The notes under the pieces were generated by a model. The model did not search any database, was not told the DNA's origin, and worked only from the letters and a program-made list of their open reading frames with translations. A stretch of DNA of 64,000 nucleotides. Origin: Malonomonas rubra DSM 5091. GTDB lineage: Bacteria; Desulfobacterota; Desulfuromonadia; Desulfuromonadales; Geopsychrobacteraceae. The stretch spans positions 62,001 through 126,000 of the forward strand of contig NZ_FQZT01000005.1 of NCBI RefSeq assembly GCF_900142125.1, read 5' to 3'. The position numbers and the translations under genes were made by a program. This document shows positions 34,721 to 46,800 of this stretch, piece by piece (the stretch's first letter is position 1; every line of letters begins with the position of its first letter).

Positions 34721-35689
34721 ATGAAAGTGTTTGTCCAGAGTTTCTTTGTTGTCCTAATGGTTATGCTGCCATCCTTTTCTTTTGGTCTCGACACTATATC
34801 GATCTGCTCATTCAATATTCAGTTTCTTGGCAATTCCAAAGAGCGCCACAATTCTGCTCTCGCAGAACTTGTTAAAAACCACGATATTGTTGTTGTGCAG
34901 GAGTTAGTTGCTCCGCCCTATCCTGGTATCTACCCAGATGGAGAACCATATAAAGCTGACATCGAAGCTGCTCGGTTTTTTGATGAAATGAAATCCAGAG
35001 GTTTTGAGTATGTCCTCTCTGAGGAAGATACGGGTACCGGATCAAAAATTCACAAGAACAGTTCTGCGACAGAGTGGTGGGTGGCGTTTTACAAACCAAA
35101 GGTGGTTGAGGTAGCGAACGATCTGCCTCACGGCTTCATCGATGGTGAGCATGCAGACAATCCAAACTTTGAGCGGGTACCCTATGCTTTTGCATTTCGA
35201 ACCAAAGAGGGTGGCCTGGATTTTGTACTGATTTCCGTCCACCTCCAGCCCAACTCAGGGCAGCGGTATGAACTTCGCCGGTTGCATGAGCTGGATGCGA
35301 TTGCCAGATGGATCGATCTGAAAGATAGGACTGAAAAAGATTTCATCATTTTGGGAGACATGAATATTCAGGATTGTGACGAACTACGAAGTGCGATGCC
35401 GCAAGGGTTTGCCTCGCTGAATGATGACTGCTTGGCAACCAATACGAATATCAAAAAAGCTAAACCATACGACCATGTAATGTATCGGCCTGAATATACC
35501 GAGGCTGATATTGATTTGGACTATCGATTTGAGGTGGTCAATCTGGTTGAAGAGATGCGTGATGGGTGGAATGAATTGAAATGGGGCCCCTACCCTGGAA
35601 CCCCATATCACCACAACGGTTTCAAGAAGTATTTTTCCGACCATAATCCTGTTGTTTTTCGAATGGTAAATAATAGAGATACAGATTGA
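34721..35689 (+). CDS. Secreted endonuclease/exonuclease/phosphatase-fold protein
   Basis: DNase-I-fold phosphoesterase, 322 residues from ATG at 34721, which gives a clear signal peptide (VQSFFVVLMVMLPSFSFGLD); the frame upstream to 34622 overlaps the previous gene. Motifs in order: SICSFNIQFLG (Asn), DIVVVQELV (Glu), SVHLQP (His), FIILGDMNIQD (Asp-x-Asn), DHVMY and FSDHNPVVF (Asp-His). All catalytic positions are present. Export suggests degradation of external DNA or lipid headgroups. It is probably cotranscribed with the membrane-protein gene 19 bp upstream. Confidence 0.83.
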   Translation: MKVFVQSFFVVLMVMLPSFSFGLDTISICSFNIQFLGNSKERHNSALAELVKNHDIVVVQELVAPPYPGIYPDGEPYKADIEAARFFDEMKSRGFEYVLSEEDTGTGSKIHKNSSATEWWVAFYKPKVVEVANDLPHGFIDGEHADNPNFERVPYAFAFRTKEGGLDFVLISVHLQPNSGQRYELRRLHELDAIARWIDLKDRTEKDFIILGDMNIQDCDELRSAMPQGFASLNDDCLATNTNIKKAKPYDHVMYRPEYTEADIDLDYRFEVVNLVEEMRDGWNELKWGPYPGTPYHHNGFKKYFSDHNPVVFRMVNNRDTD

Positions 35690-35828
35690 GTTTTTACAGC
35701 CCTGAATTAAGTATGATGTAAGATAAACAGAATTTTCTCGCCCCACATGCAACCGCCTATTTAGGCACGTTTTACTCTACTTTTTAGAGGGGCTACCGCC
35801 CTTCTTTTGGTCCCGCAAAAATTTTTTA

Positions 35829-35856
35829 TTGACAAAGCACTGTGATTTTATAGGAT
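35829..35856 (+). promoter_or_regulatory. Predicted promoter upstream of the AHH toxin cassette
   Basis: TTGACA at 35829-35834, 16-bp spacer, TAGGAT at 35851-35856. A transcript from about 35863 would carry a ~170-nt leader before the toxin gene, including the terminator-like hairpin at 35978. Confidence 0.55.
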
Positions 35857-35977
35857 ACCTGAGATTTTAATGAGTTTCGGAGGGCTGTGCATGGTGGGGG
35901 GAGATTGTACTATTTTTTCAGAAGCTTGTGTTTGTACGGGTGAAAACCTGAAACAGACGCAGGCTTTTTGTGTTTGT

Positions 35978-36017
35978 AGCGGCTCCCTGCAGGGGAGCTG
36001 CTTTTGTTTAGTTTTTT
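35978..36017 (+). terminator. Leader terminator or attenuator before the AHH toxin gene
   Basis: A 10-bp stem (35978-35987 with 35993-36002; one G-T pair), 5-nt loop TGCAG, then TTTGTTTAGTTTTTT. It lies between a predicted promoter and the start codon, directly ahead of GGAGGGG at 36021. It would end a ~145-nt leader RNA unless transcription reads through. The 340-bp gap holding it has no other gene. Confidence 0.65.
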
Positions 36018-36029
36018 AAAGGAGGGGTT

Positions 36030-36475
36030 GTGATGATGTTTATGCAAGGCTGTTTGCGGGCTGTTGCTCTTGTACTTCTGATGGTGTTTCCGCTGCAAGC
36101 TGCTGAAGTTGTAACTTTTTATCATGTGGATCCGGTCGGAACGCCGCTGGTTATTACTGATGCCAGTGGGCAAAAGGTGTGGGAAGCGGATTACAAGCCG
36201 TTCGGCGAAGAATATCGTACCCAAGGCACACAGGAGAACAGCAGGCGCTTTGTTGGTAAGGAAAGAGATGCTGAGACTGGACTCGATTATTTCGGGGCGC
36301 GTTATATGGCAACCTTTAGCGGTCGTTTTCTGGCGGTCGATGCCGTAAGGGTTGTAGGAGAAAACTCGGGAGCTGTCAACAGTGTATTGCTAAATAACCC
36401 CCAGCGGCTAAATGTTTATTCGTATTCGTTGAATAATCCCTACCGTTTCTTGGACCCTGACGGCAATTATGTGGA
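36030..36475 (+). repeat. RHS-core direct repeat, copy 1 (partner at 52402-52840)
   Basis: Signal peptide plus core encoded here (up to LDPDGN) resembles 52402-52840 at DNA and protein level: both read ...RAVAL-L-M-PLQAA..TFYH-DP-GTPL--D and end at NNPY-(F/Y)-D-DGN. The similarity stops where the toxin tails diverge. The pair brackets the giant gene in direct orientation. Confidence 0.8.
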
Positions 36476-36968
36476 GTCTGCTTGGGACGCCGCAAGTTTG
36501 GCCGCTGGTGTTTATTCAATATCGCAATGGAATAAAAGTACTTCCTTTGGCGATATGTTTATGGATGTCGCTGGGGTGGCTGTGGATGGTTTGGCTTTGG
36601 CTTTGCCAATTCCAGGTGGTGCAGGTTTAGCACTTAAGGCAGGTAGAGGCTTAGGACAATTGTCCCATGCAGGGAAGTACGGTGTCAAGTCTTATGGGGA
36701 GCTAAGAAAGGCAATAAAAGGGACGGGTTTAGAGGCTCACCACTTAATTGAAAAGCGTTTTGCAAGAGTGCTGGGGACAGCGCCTGGAGATATGGCCTCT
36801 GTAGCAGTGACAAGGGCGGAACACCAAGTGTTTACTAACGCTTGGAGGAAGGCAATTCCATATGGAGAAGGCACTGCAGCAGCGACTAAAGATCAAATAA
36901 TGTCTGCTGCAACTCAAATATATAAAAATCACCCCAAGCTGTTAGATGCGATCAAGAAGGAGAAATGA
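36030..36968 (+). CDS. Secreted RHS-core protein with AHH nuclease toxin tail
   Basis: 312 residues; start GTG 36030 or ATG 36033/36036. A signal peptide (RAVALVLLMVFPLQAAEV) is followed at once by an RHS-repeat-associated core: FYHVDPVGTPLVITD, WEADYKPFGEEY, GKERDAETGLDYFGARYM, GRFLAVDAV, NVYSYSLNNPYRFLDPDGN (about 28-148). The tail (about 150-312) ends in an HNH/EndoVII-like nuclease with AHHLIEKRFA near 236 and RAEHQVFTNAWRK near 265, fitting the AHH toxin family. There are no YD repeats, unlike ordinary RHS toxins; those are in the giant gene downstream. The next gene overlaps by 4 bp and is the likely immunity protein. Confidence 0.85.
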   Translation: MMMFMQGCLRAVALVLLMVFPLQAAEVVTFYHVDPVGTPLVITDASGQKVWEADYKPFGEEYRTQGTQENSRRFVGKERDAETGLDYFGARYMATFSGRFLAVDAVRVVGENSGAVNSVLLNNPQRLNVYSYSLNNPYRFLDPDGNYVESAWDAASLAAGVYSISQWNKSTSFGDMFMDVAGVAVDGLALALPIPGGAGLALKAGRGLGQLSHAGKYGVKSYGELRKAIKGTGLEAHHLIEKRFARVLGTAPGDMASVAVTRAEHQVFTNAWRKAIPYGEGTAAATKDQIMSAATQIYKNHPKLLDAIKKEK

Positions 36969-37750
36969 TGAAAATCATTCATAGAATCTCTCTTACTGTG
37001 ACCCCCGAAATTCAAAAAGAACTTAAAAAGATGAATATCGATGTGGAGCAGGGATTTGATGCCTTTGAAATAGATGAGACGAATTCATGCTGGTTAGATT
37101 TAGAGGAGAAAGTCGAGAGTTGGAAGGCCGTTGATACTGTTAGCACTAAGTTTACTAAAGAAGAAATGGCAGGAGCCAAATGGCTGCGGATGATTTCTGA
37201 ATGGCACCATGGCTACCCCCAGCCTAACGAGAATGAGTTTGGTTATTTGAAAGTTACCTACGACTCAGAGAAAATGTGTGAAAAGTGTGGGATAGGTGCT
37301 TTTCAAAAGTCACCTTTTGTTTTTAAGAAAGATCCAACCTGGGGGAAGAGAAGTATTCTTCAGGTCAACTGGGTCTTTGATGAGTTTTTTGCTAAGCCAG
37401 AACTGTGGGATGAAATATTTAAAGAGTTTGGGGTTGGGCATAGAGAAGTCTTTGACCGTAATAACAAGAAGCTTAGCTCTGTTTTACAGTTAGAAATAAA
37501 GGATAAGATAGATATAAGGATTGATAATGGCGGGGAGATTTGCTGCCAGTGTGGACAGCTTAGACTCCCTCCGACAATTAAAGGTTTTTTCCCCGCAGCC
37601 TGTGGCGATTTTGACACCCACATAGCAAAAACAAATATTTATTTTGGAAGCGGTGCAAGCTCATATAGGGCTGTTGTTGTGTCCTCTGATCTCTACAAAG
37701 CAATTAGCTCAAAAAAAGTAAAGGGTGTAAAGTTTCATCCATTAGGCTGA
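36965..37750 (+). CDS. Double-CXXCG motif protein, likely immunity to the AHH toxin
   Basis: 261 residues with no signal peptide. Two CxxCG motifs, KMCEKCGIG near 99 and CCQCGQLRLPP near 192, fit the Gmx_para_CXXCG family described in Myxococcus, members of which act as immunity proteins to secreted nuclease toxins. The gene overlaps the AHH cassette by 4 bp (ATGATG), a standard toxin-immunity arrangement. Neutralisation of the AHH tail in the cytoplasm is therefore inferred. The stop is 65 bp before the giant gene's start. Confidence 0.75.
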   Translation: MMKIIHRISLTVTPEIQKELKKMNIDVEQGFDAFEIDETNSCWLDLEEKVESWKAVDTVSTKFTKEEMAGAKWLRMISEWHHGYPQPNENEFGYLKVTYDSEKMCEKCGIGAFQKSPFVFKKDPTWGKRSILQVNWVFDEFFAKPELWDEIFKEFGVGHREVFDRNNKKLSSVLQLEIKDKIDIRIDNGGEICCQCGQLRLPPTIKGFFPAACGDFDTHIAKTNIYFGSGASSYRAVVVSSDLYKAISSKKVKGVKFHPLG

Positions 37751-37815
37751 TTTTTATTCAACTATTTTATTTTTTATAGCTTCTTTAGTTTCAAATTGTC
37801 CTCAGGAGGGGTGCT

Positions 37816-40800
37816 GTGAAGTTCATCAAGATACTTCTATTTGCCGTCGTTTGCTTTTTTCCACTCGCAACATTTGCTGAAACTGTCGATACCAGCAATG
37901 ATCCACCACGCGACCCCTTTTACAGCCAAGGTGTCGAGCTTGATAGTGGCCCGTCAATGCAGGTACCACTAGAGAGGGTAGATCCTTTCTCTGGAAACCT
38001 GTCAATTGTGCATACCGATATTGAACTGCCGGGTAACGGTGGTTTGGACCTTAAGATCATGCGCTATTACGATAGTGCAATCTGGGGGCGCCGGGATCAG
38101 CCAATCAAAACAATCACCGCAGGTCGAGAAGAAAGCCCACTGGGCCTCGGCTGGTATATGCACATGGGTATCATCAAGAATCCGCGTGGAACCGGTAGTA
38201 GTAATCGCTATCTGGCCGACAATCCGATTTTCGAACTACCTGATGGTTCGCGGCATATCTTTTATAAAGACAAGAACAACCCCGACCAGTTTATCTCGAA
38301 CGATCTATGGATCATGAAACGGGTTGGGTTGAACATTACAGTACCCACCTCTGAAACCACTTGGGAAGTTATTTCTCCTGAAGGGATGATCTATACCGCA
38401 AAGTACAGCATTGATGGTACCGGCTATGAGGTATCAGGCGATCCTGTTGCCCAAGTAACCAAGATTGAAAACCCATCGCAAACCGCTTCAATCAGCATTG
38501 AATATACACAACGAGCGATAAATGGTCTGCTTGAAGGTAACTACGGCCTGATCACACGGATTATCGACAGTACCGGACGGATAGTCAATTTCACTTATGA
38601 CTCCAACTATCACCAACTGAAAAACATTTCAGTGGCAGGCCTTTCTATCGACTACATCTATGAAGTCGAGACCCTTGCAGTTAACGCGTATCGTAGTTTC
38701 CTGCGAGAAGTACACCCTACAGAGGGAACCCCTTGGCTATACGAATATGACATGAGTGATCCGACCAGCCCGTTAATGGGTGATGAATATGGTCATGAGC
38801 TGATTCGTATGACTTATCCGACTGGCGGCCAGATTGAATACGATTATAGTGACGTGATGTTTGATACTGGCATGGTTGATGTCGGTTTCAGTGTTATCAC
38901 GGAACGTTCACAGTATGATCGTGGTGGTGCACTGCTGGGTAACTGGTATTACAGCTACAATTCCGGTTCGAGCTCTGGGGCGACTACAACAGTGAGCGCT
39001 CCTAACGGAGTGAGCGAACGACACACTTATTACGGCTGGGGAAGTTGCCCTGGCGACGATTGTAACGGAACCGTCTGGAAAATCGGCAAGCCGTTAAAAA
39101 CCGAGGTTATTCAAGGTTCCCTGTCAGAGGTGACAGAGTATGTTTGGACTCAAGGGGCCACCATCTCGAATGATACGACAGGGAATCCAAGCTGGAACAA
39201 TAAAGGTGGCTGGATCTACGATCCGCAAATTTCGCTTCCGCAATTAGCGCAGAAAAAGATTACCCGTAACGGCTTCAGCTATACCACTAATTACAGCGAT
39301 TTCGACAACTATGCAAACCCAAGAGAGATTGTCGAAAGTGGACATCTAGACCGTACCCGCAATCTGACCTATTGGTACAACACGGCAAAGAACATTGTTG
39401 CTGGAAAAATCGACTACGAAACAATCACCGGGAGTCTGTCGGGTAGCTTTTCCATCGATAATCAATTTTTGACCGATGGTCGCCTTGACTACTCAATCCG
39501 TTTCGGTGTGAGAACCGATTACGGTTATGACAGCAATGGCAACATCAACAGCATCACCGATGCCAATCAGAATACCACGACCTACGTTTGGGACAAAGGG
39601 CGAGTAAGAACGATTACCAAACCGATTAGCGGCTATTCGATTAGCCGAACCATTAATGACAACGGCACCATTGCCAGTGAAACGAATGGTCGAGGATACG
39701 CCACAGCTTATCTGTATGATGGGAATCTGCGACTGACCCGGATTACACCTCCTTCTAGTAGTTCTGATCCATCAAATCTGACAACAATCAGTTATGAGCC
39801 GGACAGCTCAAAGAAGACAGTTCTTAAAGGCGGTTTTTCCACAGAATATAACTATGATGGTTTCGGACGACAAACAAGTAGCAGTAACACTGCTGCAGTG
39901 ACTACCAGCACTGAATATGCGGCCTATGGTTACAAGCTGTCAGATGATTCCAATATCGGTGACAAGGTCGATTACGACTTCTTTGGACGCCCCACACGAG
40001 TGACGCATCTTGGATCTGAGGGGTATTACATCGGCTATGCATATTCAGCAGATGTTGCCGGTTCGCTCGTGACAGTAACCGATGAGGCAGGTAAAAAGAC
40101 AGTCTATACCTATCATTCATTCGGCAGCCCGGATGAACAGCTGCTGAAGAAAGTTGTTGATGCCAAGAACTACAGCACCAGTTACGACTACAATATTCTT
40201 GGTAGCTTGACTGACATTGCCCAGCCGGGACTGGCACGCAGCTATACCTACTACCCAACCACCGGTTTTTTGTGGACCGAAACCCACCCAGAGACCGGCA
40301 CTATTACATACACGCGCGATAGTGTCGGTAACATCGACACCAAAAGGGATTCCAGTAATATCACTTGGGATTACACTTTTGATGCGATCAATCGTCTGAA
40401 ATCAATTGAAAATCTATCGACTGGTAGCACTCTTAATTACGATTATGATCTCGCGGACAACCGTACGTCAGTGGTGTCACCGAGTGCGAATATCACTATA
40501 GGTTTCGACCCGGTAAACCGGCCGACAAGTAAAACCGAGACAATTAGTGGTCGAGCCTATTCAATGGGTTTCGATTATGATGGCAACGACAACCTGACGG
40601 CCATCACTTACCCAAATGGGCGTGTTGTTGATTATACCTACAACACGAAAAATCAAATCAATACAGTTCCAGGCTATATCGATTCTCCGATCACCCATAC
40701 TTTGGCTGGGCAGCCGGAAATCTTTACCTATAACAACGGTGTACAGAACGACTATAGCTACAATGCGCGTTTTGTCACTGACAGAATTCAAGCAGGTTCG

Positions 40801-43800
40801 TTGCTGGACTTGCAGTACCAGTACGACAGTCGTGGCAATACCAATCTTATTATGGACAATCTTGATGGAAGCAAAAGTCAGGATTTTTCTTACGATGAGT
40901 TGAATCGTTTAATGACTTTCAACGGAGCTTGGGGGGCTGGAGCATACGGCTATGATCCTCTTGGCAACCGGACCTCGAAAACCATCAATGGCAATACCTC
41001 TTCTTATACTGTTAATTCAGGCACCAATTATCGTTTGACCTCAATAGCTGGTCCAGAAGCTGCTAGCTACGGCTATGACAACACAGGAAAAGCCACCAGT
41101 GGGAGTTGGGGGGGCGACAATTATCTTCTCGGATACGATGACCATAGCAATTTGAACTCAGTGCAAAAGAACGGTTTGTCGGCTGGCAGCTATGCCTATG
41201 ATGCTGATGGACAGCGGGTCGTTAAAACAGCCGAAGGTGAAACGACCGTTTATCACTATGGGTTGGACGGCAATGTGCTGGCAGAAACAGCACCGGATGG
41301 CACGCTTTTGGCTGACTATGTTTATCTGTACGGTAAATTGATGGCCAAGATCATGCCGGATACCGATGGTGATGGCGTGGGTGACAGTATTGACAACTGC
41401 GTGAGTCTGGCAAATGCCGATCAGCTTAATGCTGATGATGATGCGTTGGGCGATCTTTGCGATAGCGATGATGACAACGATGGTATCGAGGATCAACTTG
41501 ATCCATATCCGTTTGATGATGGAATGGTGGTGCGCCCAACACCGGAAAGTATCACTGCCTCAGAGCAAACCTCGATCAGCATTTTGATCGATGATTTGGC
41601 ATCGGCAGGTGAAGAGGTGTTGTTTGAACAGATCTTCGATACCAACGAAAACGGAGCGGTTGATTTCGGCGAGCCGGTTGTTCGGTCGTTCCGGATAACC
41701 GATGGTGCTGCTACTTCTGCTGGTGTCGTTGGTGATACCGATGGCGTTGTCGATGGCCGTATCAGTCTGGTCTTGCCAAGTTATGATGCTCTTGATCGCT
41801 CCAACGCACCGGGGAGCTATCTGCTGCAAACGACCACTGGAACAGAGGTTGCGGTCTACTCATTTACGGTAGATCCGGAGGTTCAGGCACAAACTTTGGC
41901 TGGGACCTTAAATGATGGTAGCAGCCCTGTGGTTGGCGCCTATGTTCAGCTGCTCGATAAGTGGCAAAAGCCAGTTGCTTACGCATTGACAGACAAGTTG
42001 GGGAACTACCTGTTCAATGTGGAAGAGCCTGGTGACTATCTGGTCGCTCCCATGGCTTTCGGATATACACGTGATTTGAAGGCTTTAAACACCGTTGCCG
42101 TTGGTGTTGGCGAACAGGTGGCCAGTCATGATTTAAGTGTATTGTCTGGTGGATATCAGCTCAGCGGGTCGGTTACGGTTCAAGATGCAGGTGTCTCTGG
42201 TCTGCTGGTTGTTGCGGAGAGTGAGCGTTATGTCGGTTACGCTCTGACAGATGCTGATGGCAATTACTCAATGCAGCTCCCTGTTGGGGGCTATAGCGTT
42301 AGGGTCGCAGTTGAGGGGAGTAGTGCGCCTGCTCTCCAAGGTTATCTGGTGCCAGCAACGTCACAGGTTGCTGTAAATCTGTCGGCTGATTACTCAGGAG
42401 CGGATATTGCGCTTGAAGCTGCAATACCAACAGTGAGCGGGTACGTGCTTGACCAATCCAGCAATCCGGTTGTGGGCATTGCAGTTTATGCTACGCAGGT
42501 AGGAGATGACGAACCGCAAGCTTGGGCTGTGACCGATGCCTCCGGTGCATACAGTTTTGGTTTAGTAGATGGTGACTGGAAGCTAGCACTGGGCAACGAA
42601 TACAGCCAAGTACTTGGCTATGTCAGTGATGGTTTGGATGTGACCATTGCTGGTGGCAATCTGACTGATCAGATCATTGTCGCAACAGATGCCGATGCTG
42701 CAATTGAAGGTGTGGTGCAGTATGTAGATGGTCGTATGGGTGAGTATTTGCCTGTGATCATCAGCGAGTCCGCCGGTCCCAAGAGTTGCACCGTTAAAAC
42801 GGCGGTCGATGGATCATATCGTGCTGTGGTTTCCGCTGGTGATTGGGCTGTCAAGGTTGTTGGTATTGAACAGTCGGTGTCGGTCACGACAGGTCAGATT
42901 GCAATTGCCGACATCACCGGCCCTTCGGTATTGTTGGAATCTCCGAATGGTGGTGAACTGCTTGTTTCCGGCGAAATCCAAACAATCTCGTGGTTTGCCT
43001 CTGGAGAAGCAGATAACTCCTTACTTGAGTATCGTCTGACACCGGCTGCGCCTTGGAAAGAAATTGCCGCCGGAGTAACCGAAACTTCCTATTCCTGGAC
43101 CGTTCCACCAGTCAATTGCTCAGTTCCACAATCTGAGGTTCGAGTCACAGTTTTTGATGCGAATGGAGTTGAGCTGGTGAGTGATATCAGTGATGACTAT
43201 TTCGTCATCATGGAGAGCTCGTGTCCCGCCCCCTATGAGTATGAGCCAACGACTGGACAATGTGAGTCTCCACTGGATTATGCAAGTCCACCTTGCTCTG
43301 ATGGCGGTACGCTGAACGTTGCAGGTGATATGTGCGAAATCACTACGCCTGAGTGCCCGGCCGGTTACAGCTATAATTTTTCTCGCAATCAGTGTGAAAA
43401 GGACCCTGATTGTGGTTCAGGAACTTATGATTCAGGGGTAAATCAATGTGTATCAGTTACCCAGGAAAGCATTGGTGCGACAGCTAATTGGACATGCACG
43501 GGGAAGGCGAATATTGGTTCGTACTTTTCAGCAGAATGCACAACGGGAACCTCTGGGAGTTGTCGAGCAACCATTGACGAAAATACTGTTGGACTGGGAG
43601 GGAGAACTTGGGAAAGTGGTCCGATTTATGTTGATTTTGAATTTGATGGTCAGTGTGAGGTCACATGGTATCGAGCAGAATGGCCTGGGTCTGTTTATGG
43701 ATCGAGAGAGTCAGAAGAAAGTAATCCATATCTCACCTATCCTCCTTTAGGCAGTTTTGTACAGATCAATTACCAGTATAGCTATTTCTCTTCTTATTAC

Positions 43801-46800
43801 TATGCGGAAGATTGGCTGAATTTATTTAATGAATCGGAAGTTCAATATAGTTGTCCATCGGCTGAGTATGTGCTTTCGGGGACAACCTGCACAAGGGATG
43901 TCGATAATTATTATGCACCATCATGCACAATGGACTACAGCGTTGATAAGTGTTATGCGGATCCTTCTTGCCCTGGTGATTATGACCTGGTTTTGGCGAA
44001 TGACCTCTGCCAGGATGTCCCGATAATTGCCAGCCCTCCCTGCTCGAACGGTGGTGTTGTCGGCACCTCTGGTGAATGCGAGCTTGTCTGCTCGGGTGAG
44101 AATAATATCCCTCCAATAATAACCGGCCAGAATGTATTGGAGACCGATGAAAACGTTTCACTAGCGATTTCTTTGAGTAATTTGCAAGTGGACGATCCTG
44201 AGGGGAGCTATCCATTTGGATTTACTCTTAGCTTGCTGCCGGGCAGCAACTATACAATCGCAGGTCTCACTATCATTCCAGATTTGAATTTCAATGGAAC
44301 CTTGACAGTTCCTGTGACTGTAAATGATGGGTTTGACGAAAGTAGCATTTTTGACCTGTCGATAATTGTAAATGGTGTGAATAATTCTCCCGCTATATCT
44401 GGAACACCAACCGGAATCGCCAATCCAGATACTGCATATGCTTTTTCGCCAATTGCAACGGATTTAGATGGGGACACGCTTAGTTTCACAATTGTCAACA
44501 AACCATATTGGGCGAACTTTGATTCGGGAAGCGGAACCTTGTCGGGGCTACCTGTCCTAGAAGATTCCGGGATTTACGCTGGCATTGTAATCAGTGTAAC
44601 TGATGGGTTGGAGACTGTGTCACTGCCAGCTTTCGATCTCGAAGTGCGATTGCCTGAAGCTGGCGACATGGACGCCAGCTTTGGAGTAGATGGTGTTGTC
44701 GCTGGTGCTGTGCAGCATGATTCGGTTATCGAGACATTGGCGTTGTCCGGCGACCAGGTTCTTGTTCTTTCGAAAAGCGATGAGGGCGTGGACCAAGGGG
44801 TTTATTTGGTTCGCTACAATTCGGATGGATCGCTGGATAGCACCTTTGGAAGTACAGGGAAAGTTGCTGTCGCTTTAGGAGGGATGACACTCCTGAATTC
44901 GATGACCCTGCAGCCTGATGGAAAGATATTGGTTGTTGGTGAGTCGTATAGTGCGGTGACTAAAAACGATATTCTTTTGATCCGTTTTACTGCCGATGGA
45001 AGCTTGGACAGTAGCTTTGGCGGTGCTGGCTATGTTGCAACCGATCTTGGGGCTTATGAAACGGGTTCCGGTGTTGTGTGTCGTTCAGACGGAAAGATTT
45101 ATGTGTCTGGGGATAGTAAACCAGATGACCTTAGTGCTAACGATGCGCTGTTGGTTATTGCATACAACAGTGACGGCTCTTTGGATACACAGTTTGGAGG
45201 CAGTAGCGGCTATGTTCTGACTCCATTGGATGGTTTTGTTTCTGCAGCGGCTAACAGCTTACTCTTGGATGATGAGGGGAAGATTATTGTCGCGGGAACC
45301 AGTGAGGATGCGTCTGTAGATAGCTTTACACTGGTACGATATGGTTCTGATGGCAACTTGGACACCTCTTTTGGCTCTGGAGGCATTGTAAAAACCAGCC
45401 TAAGCGGACCAAGTGACCTTGTATGTGCAATGCCTGCTGGTAACGGAAAAACCAATCTTGTCGGCGAAGTTTATCCAGATAGCGGAACGGACCTTTTGGT
45501 TGGACTTTCTCGGATAAATAACGATGGTAGCCTTGATATTGACTTCGGCAGTAACGGACAAGTTTTAACTCAGGTATGGACGAGGGAAAACGAACGTTTC
45601 AGGGTCAGGGATTGTGCCGTTCAAAGAGATGGCAAGCTAGTTGTTGCAGGCCTTGATACCTACGAGCCGACTGGTGAAACAGCCGCCGGTCTTGTCCGTT
45701 ATGATCAGTCTGGTGCGTTAGATAGCTCTTTCGGCACAAATGGTATTTTGCTGTCGCAGGCAGAGTTTGCGGATACTGTTGTGCCTATGTCTGATGGAAG
45801 TCTCTTTGTTGCTGGGGGGATGAGCTCAGAAGAGACACCAGCCTACAGTTTAACGTGTTACCTGGCAGGGACTCTTGGTTCGTTGCTGATTGAAGGGGGT
45901 AGTGCAACAACCGAAAGTACGAACACGCAATTGGACTTATGGTGTTCCAGTAACGGGAATAATTGTTCTGAAATGCGTTTCAGTCCAGATGGTGGAGCAT
46001 GGTCTGTTTGGGAGCCGTACAGCGCTACAAAAACATGGCAGCTCTCGGATGGCGGCGGCCTAAAAACAGCTTATGTCCAATACCGTGACGGGTATGGGAC
46101 AACAACTCCAGCTTACAGCGATAGCATCACCATGCTGGGCAATATTCCTCCGGTTATTGTTGGGCAGAACAATATCACGATTGCTGAAGACTCAAGTTAC
46201 ACTGTCGTTTTTGATGATTTGACGGTCGAAGATACTGATAGCAGCTATCCTGCCGATTTTGTCATGACCATTGCTGATGGAAGCAATTATGCCCTGAATG
46301 GGAATGAAATTGTTCCAGCTGATGATTATTACGGCGAACTGATCGTTCCTGTTTATGTAAATGACGGTTTTGATAACAGTAATGTTTATAATTTCTCAGT
46401 GTCAGTTACTGCAGTAAACGATGCGCCAAAGATTGCAGATACCTCGTTTAGTACTTTTGAAGAAACTTTATACAGTGGAACCTTGCCGGTAGCGACAGAT
46501 ACTGAGGGTAGTGCTTTAACCTATGCCCTTGTCAGCGCTGCAACTGGCGGTAGTGTCGTGGTTAATGCTGATGGGAGTTTCGAGTACACCCCGCATGATA
46601 ATTTCAGCGGTTCAGATAGTTTTATTTACAGTGCTACGGACGATGGTGGCTTGAGTGGAGAAGGCCTTGCGTCAATTACCGTCACAGGCGTTAACGATGC
46701 TCCAACGTCGGCAACAGCAAATATTGTTACAAACGAGGATACCGTAAGTGCAGGTACCGCTCCGCTCGTTATTGATTCTGATTCTGGAGATACTCATACC

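Noticed and set aside
35863-36010. Cyclic-di-GMP (GEMM) riboswitch in the toxin leader
   Set aside because: AAACC, GAAA and GACGC strings occur, but the spacing is too short to form the conserved stems.
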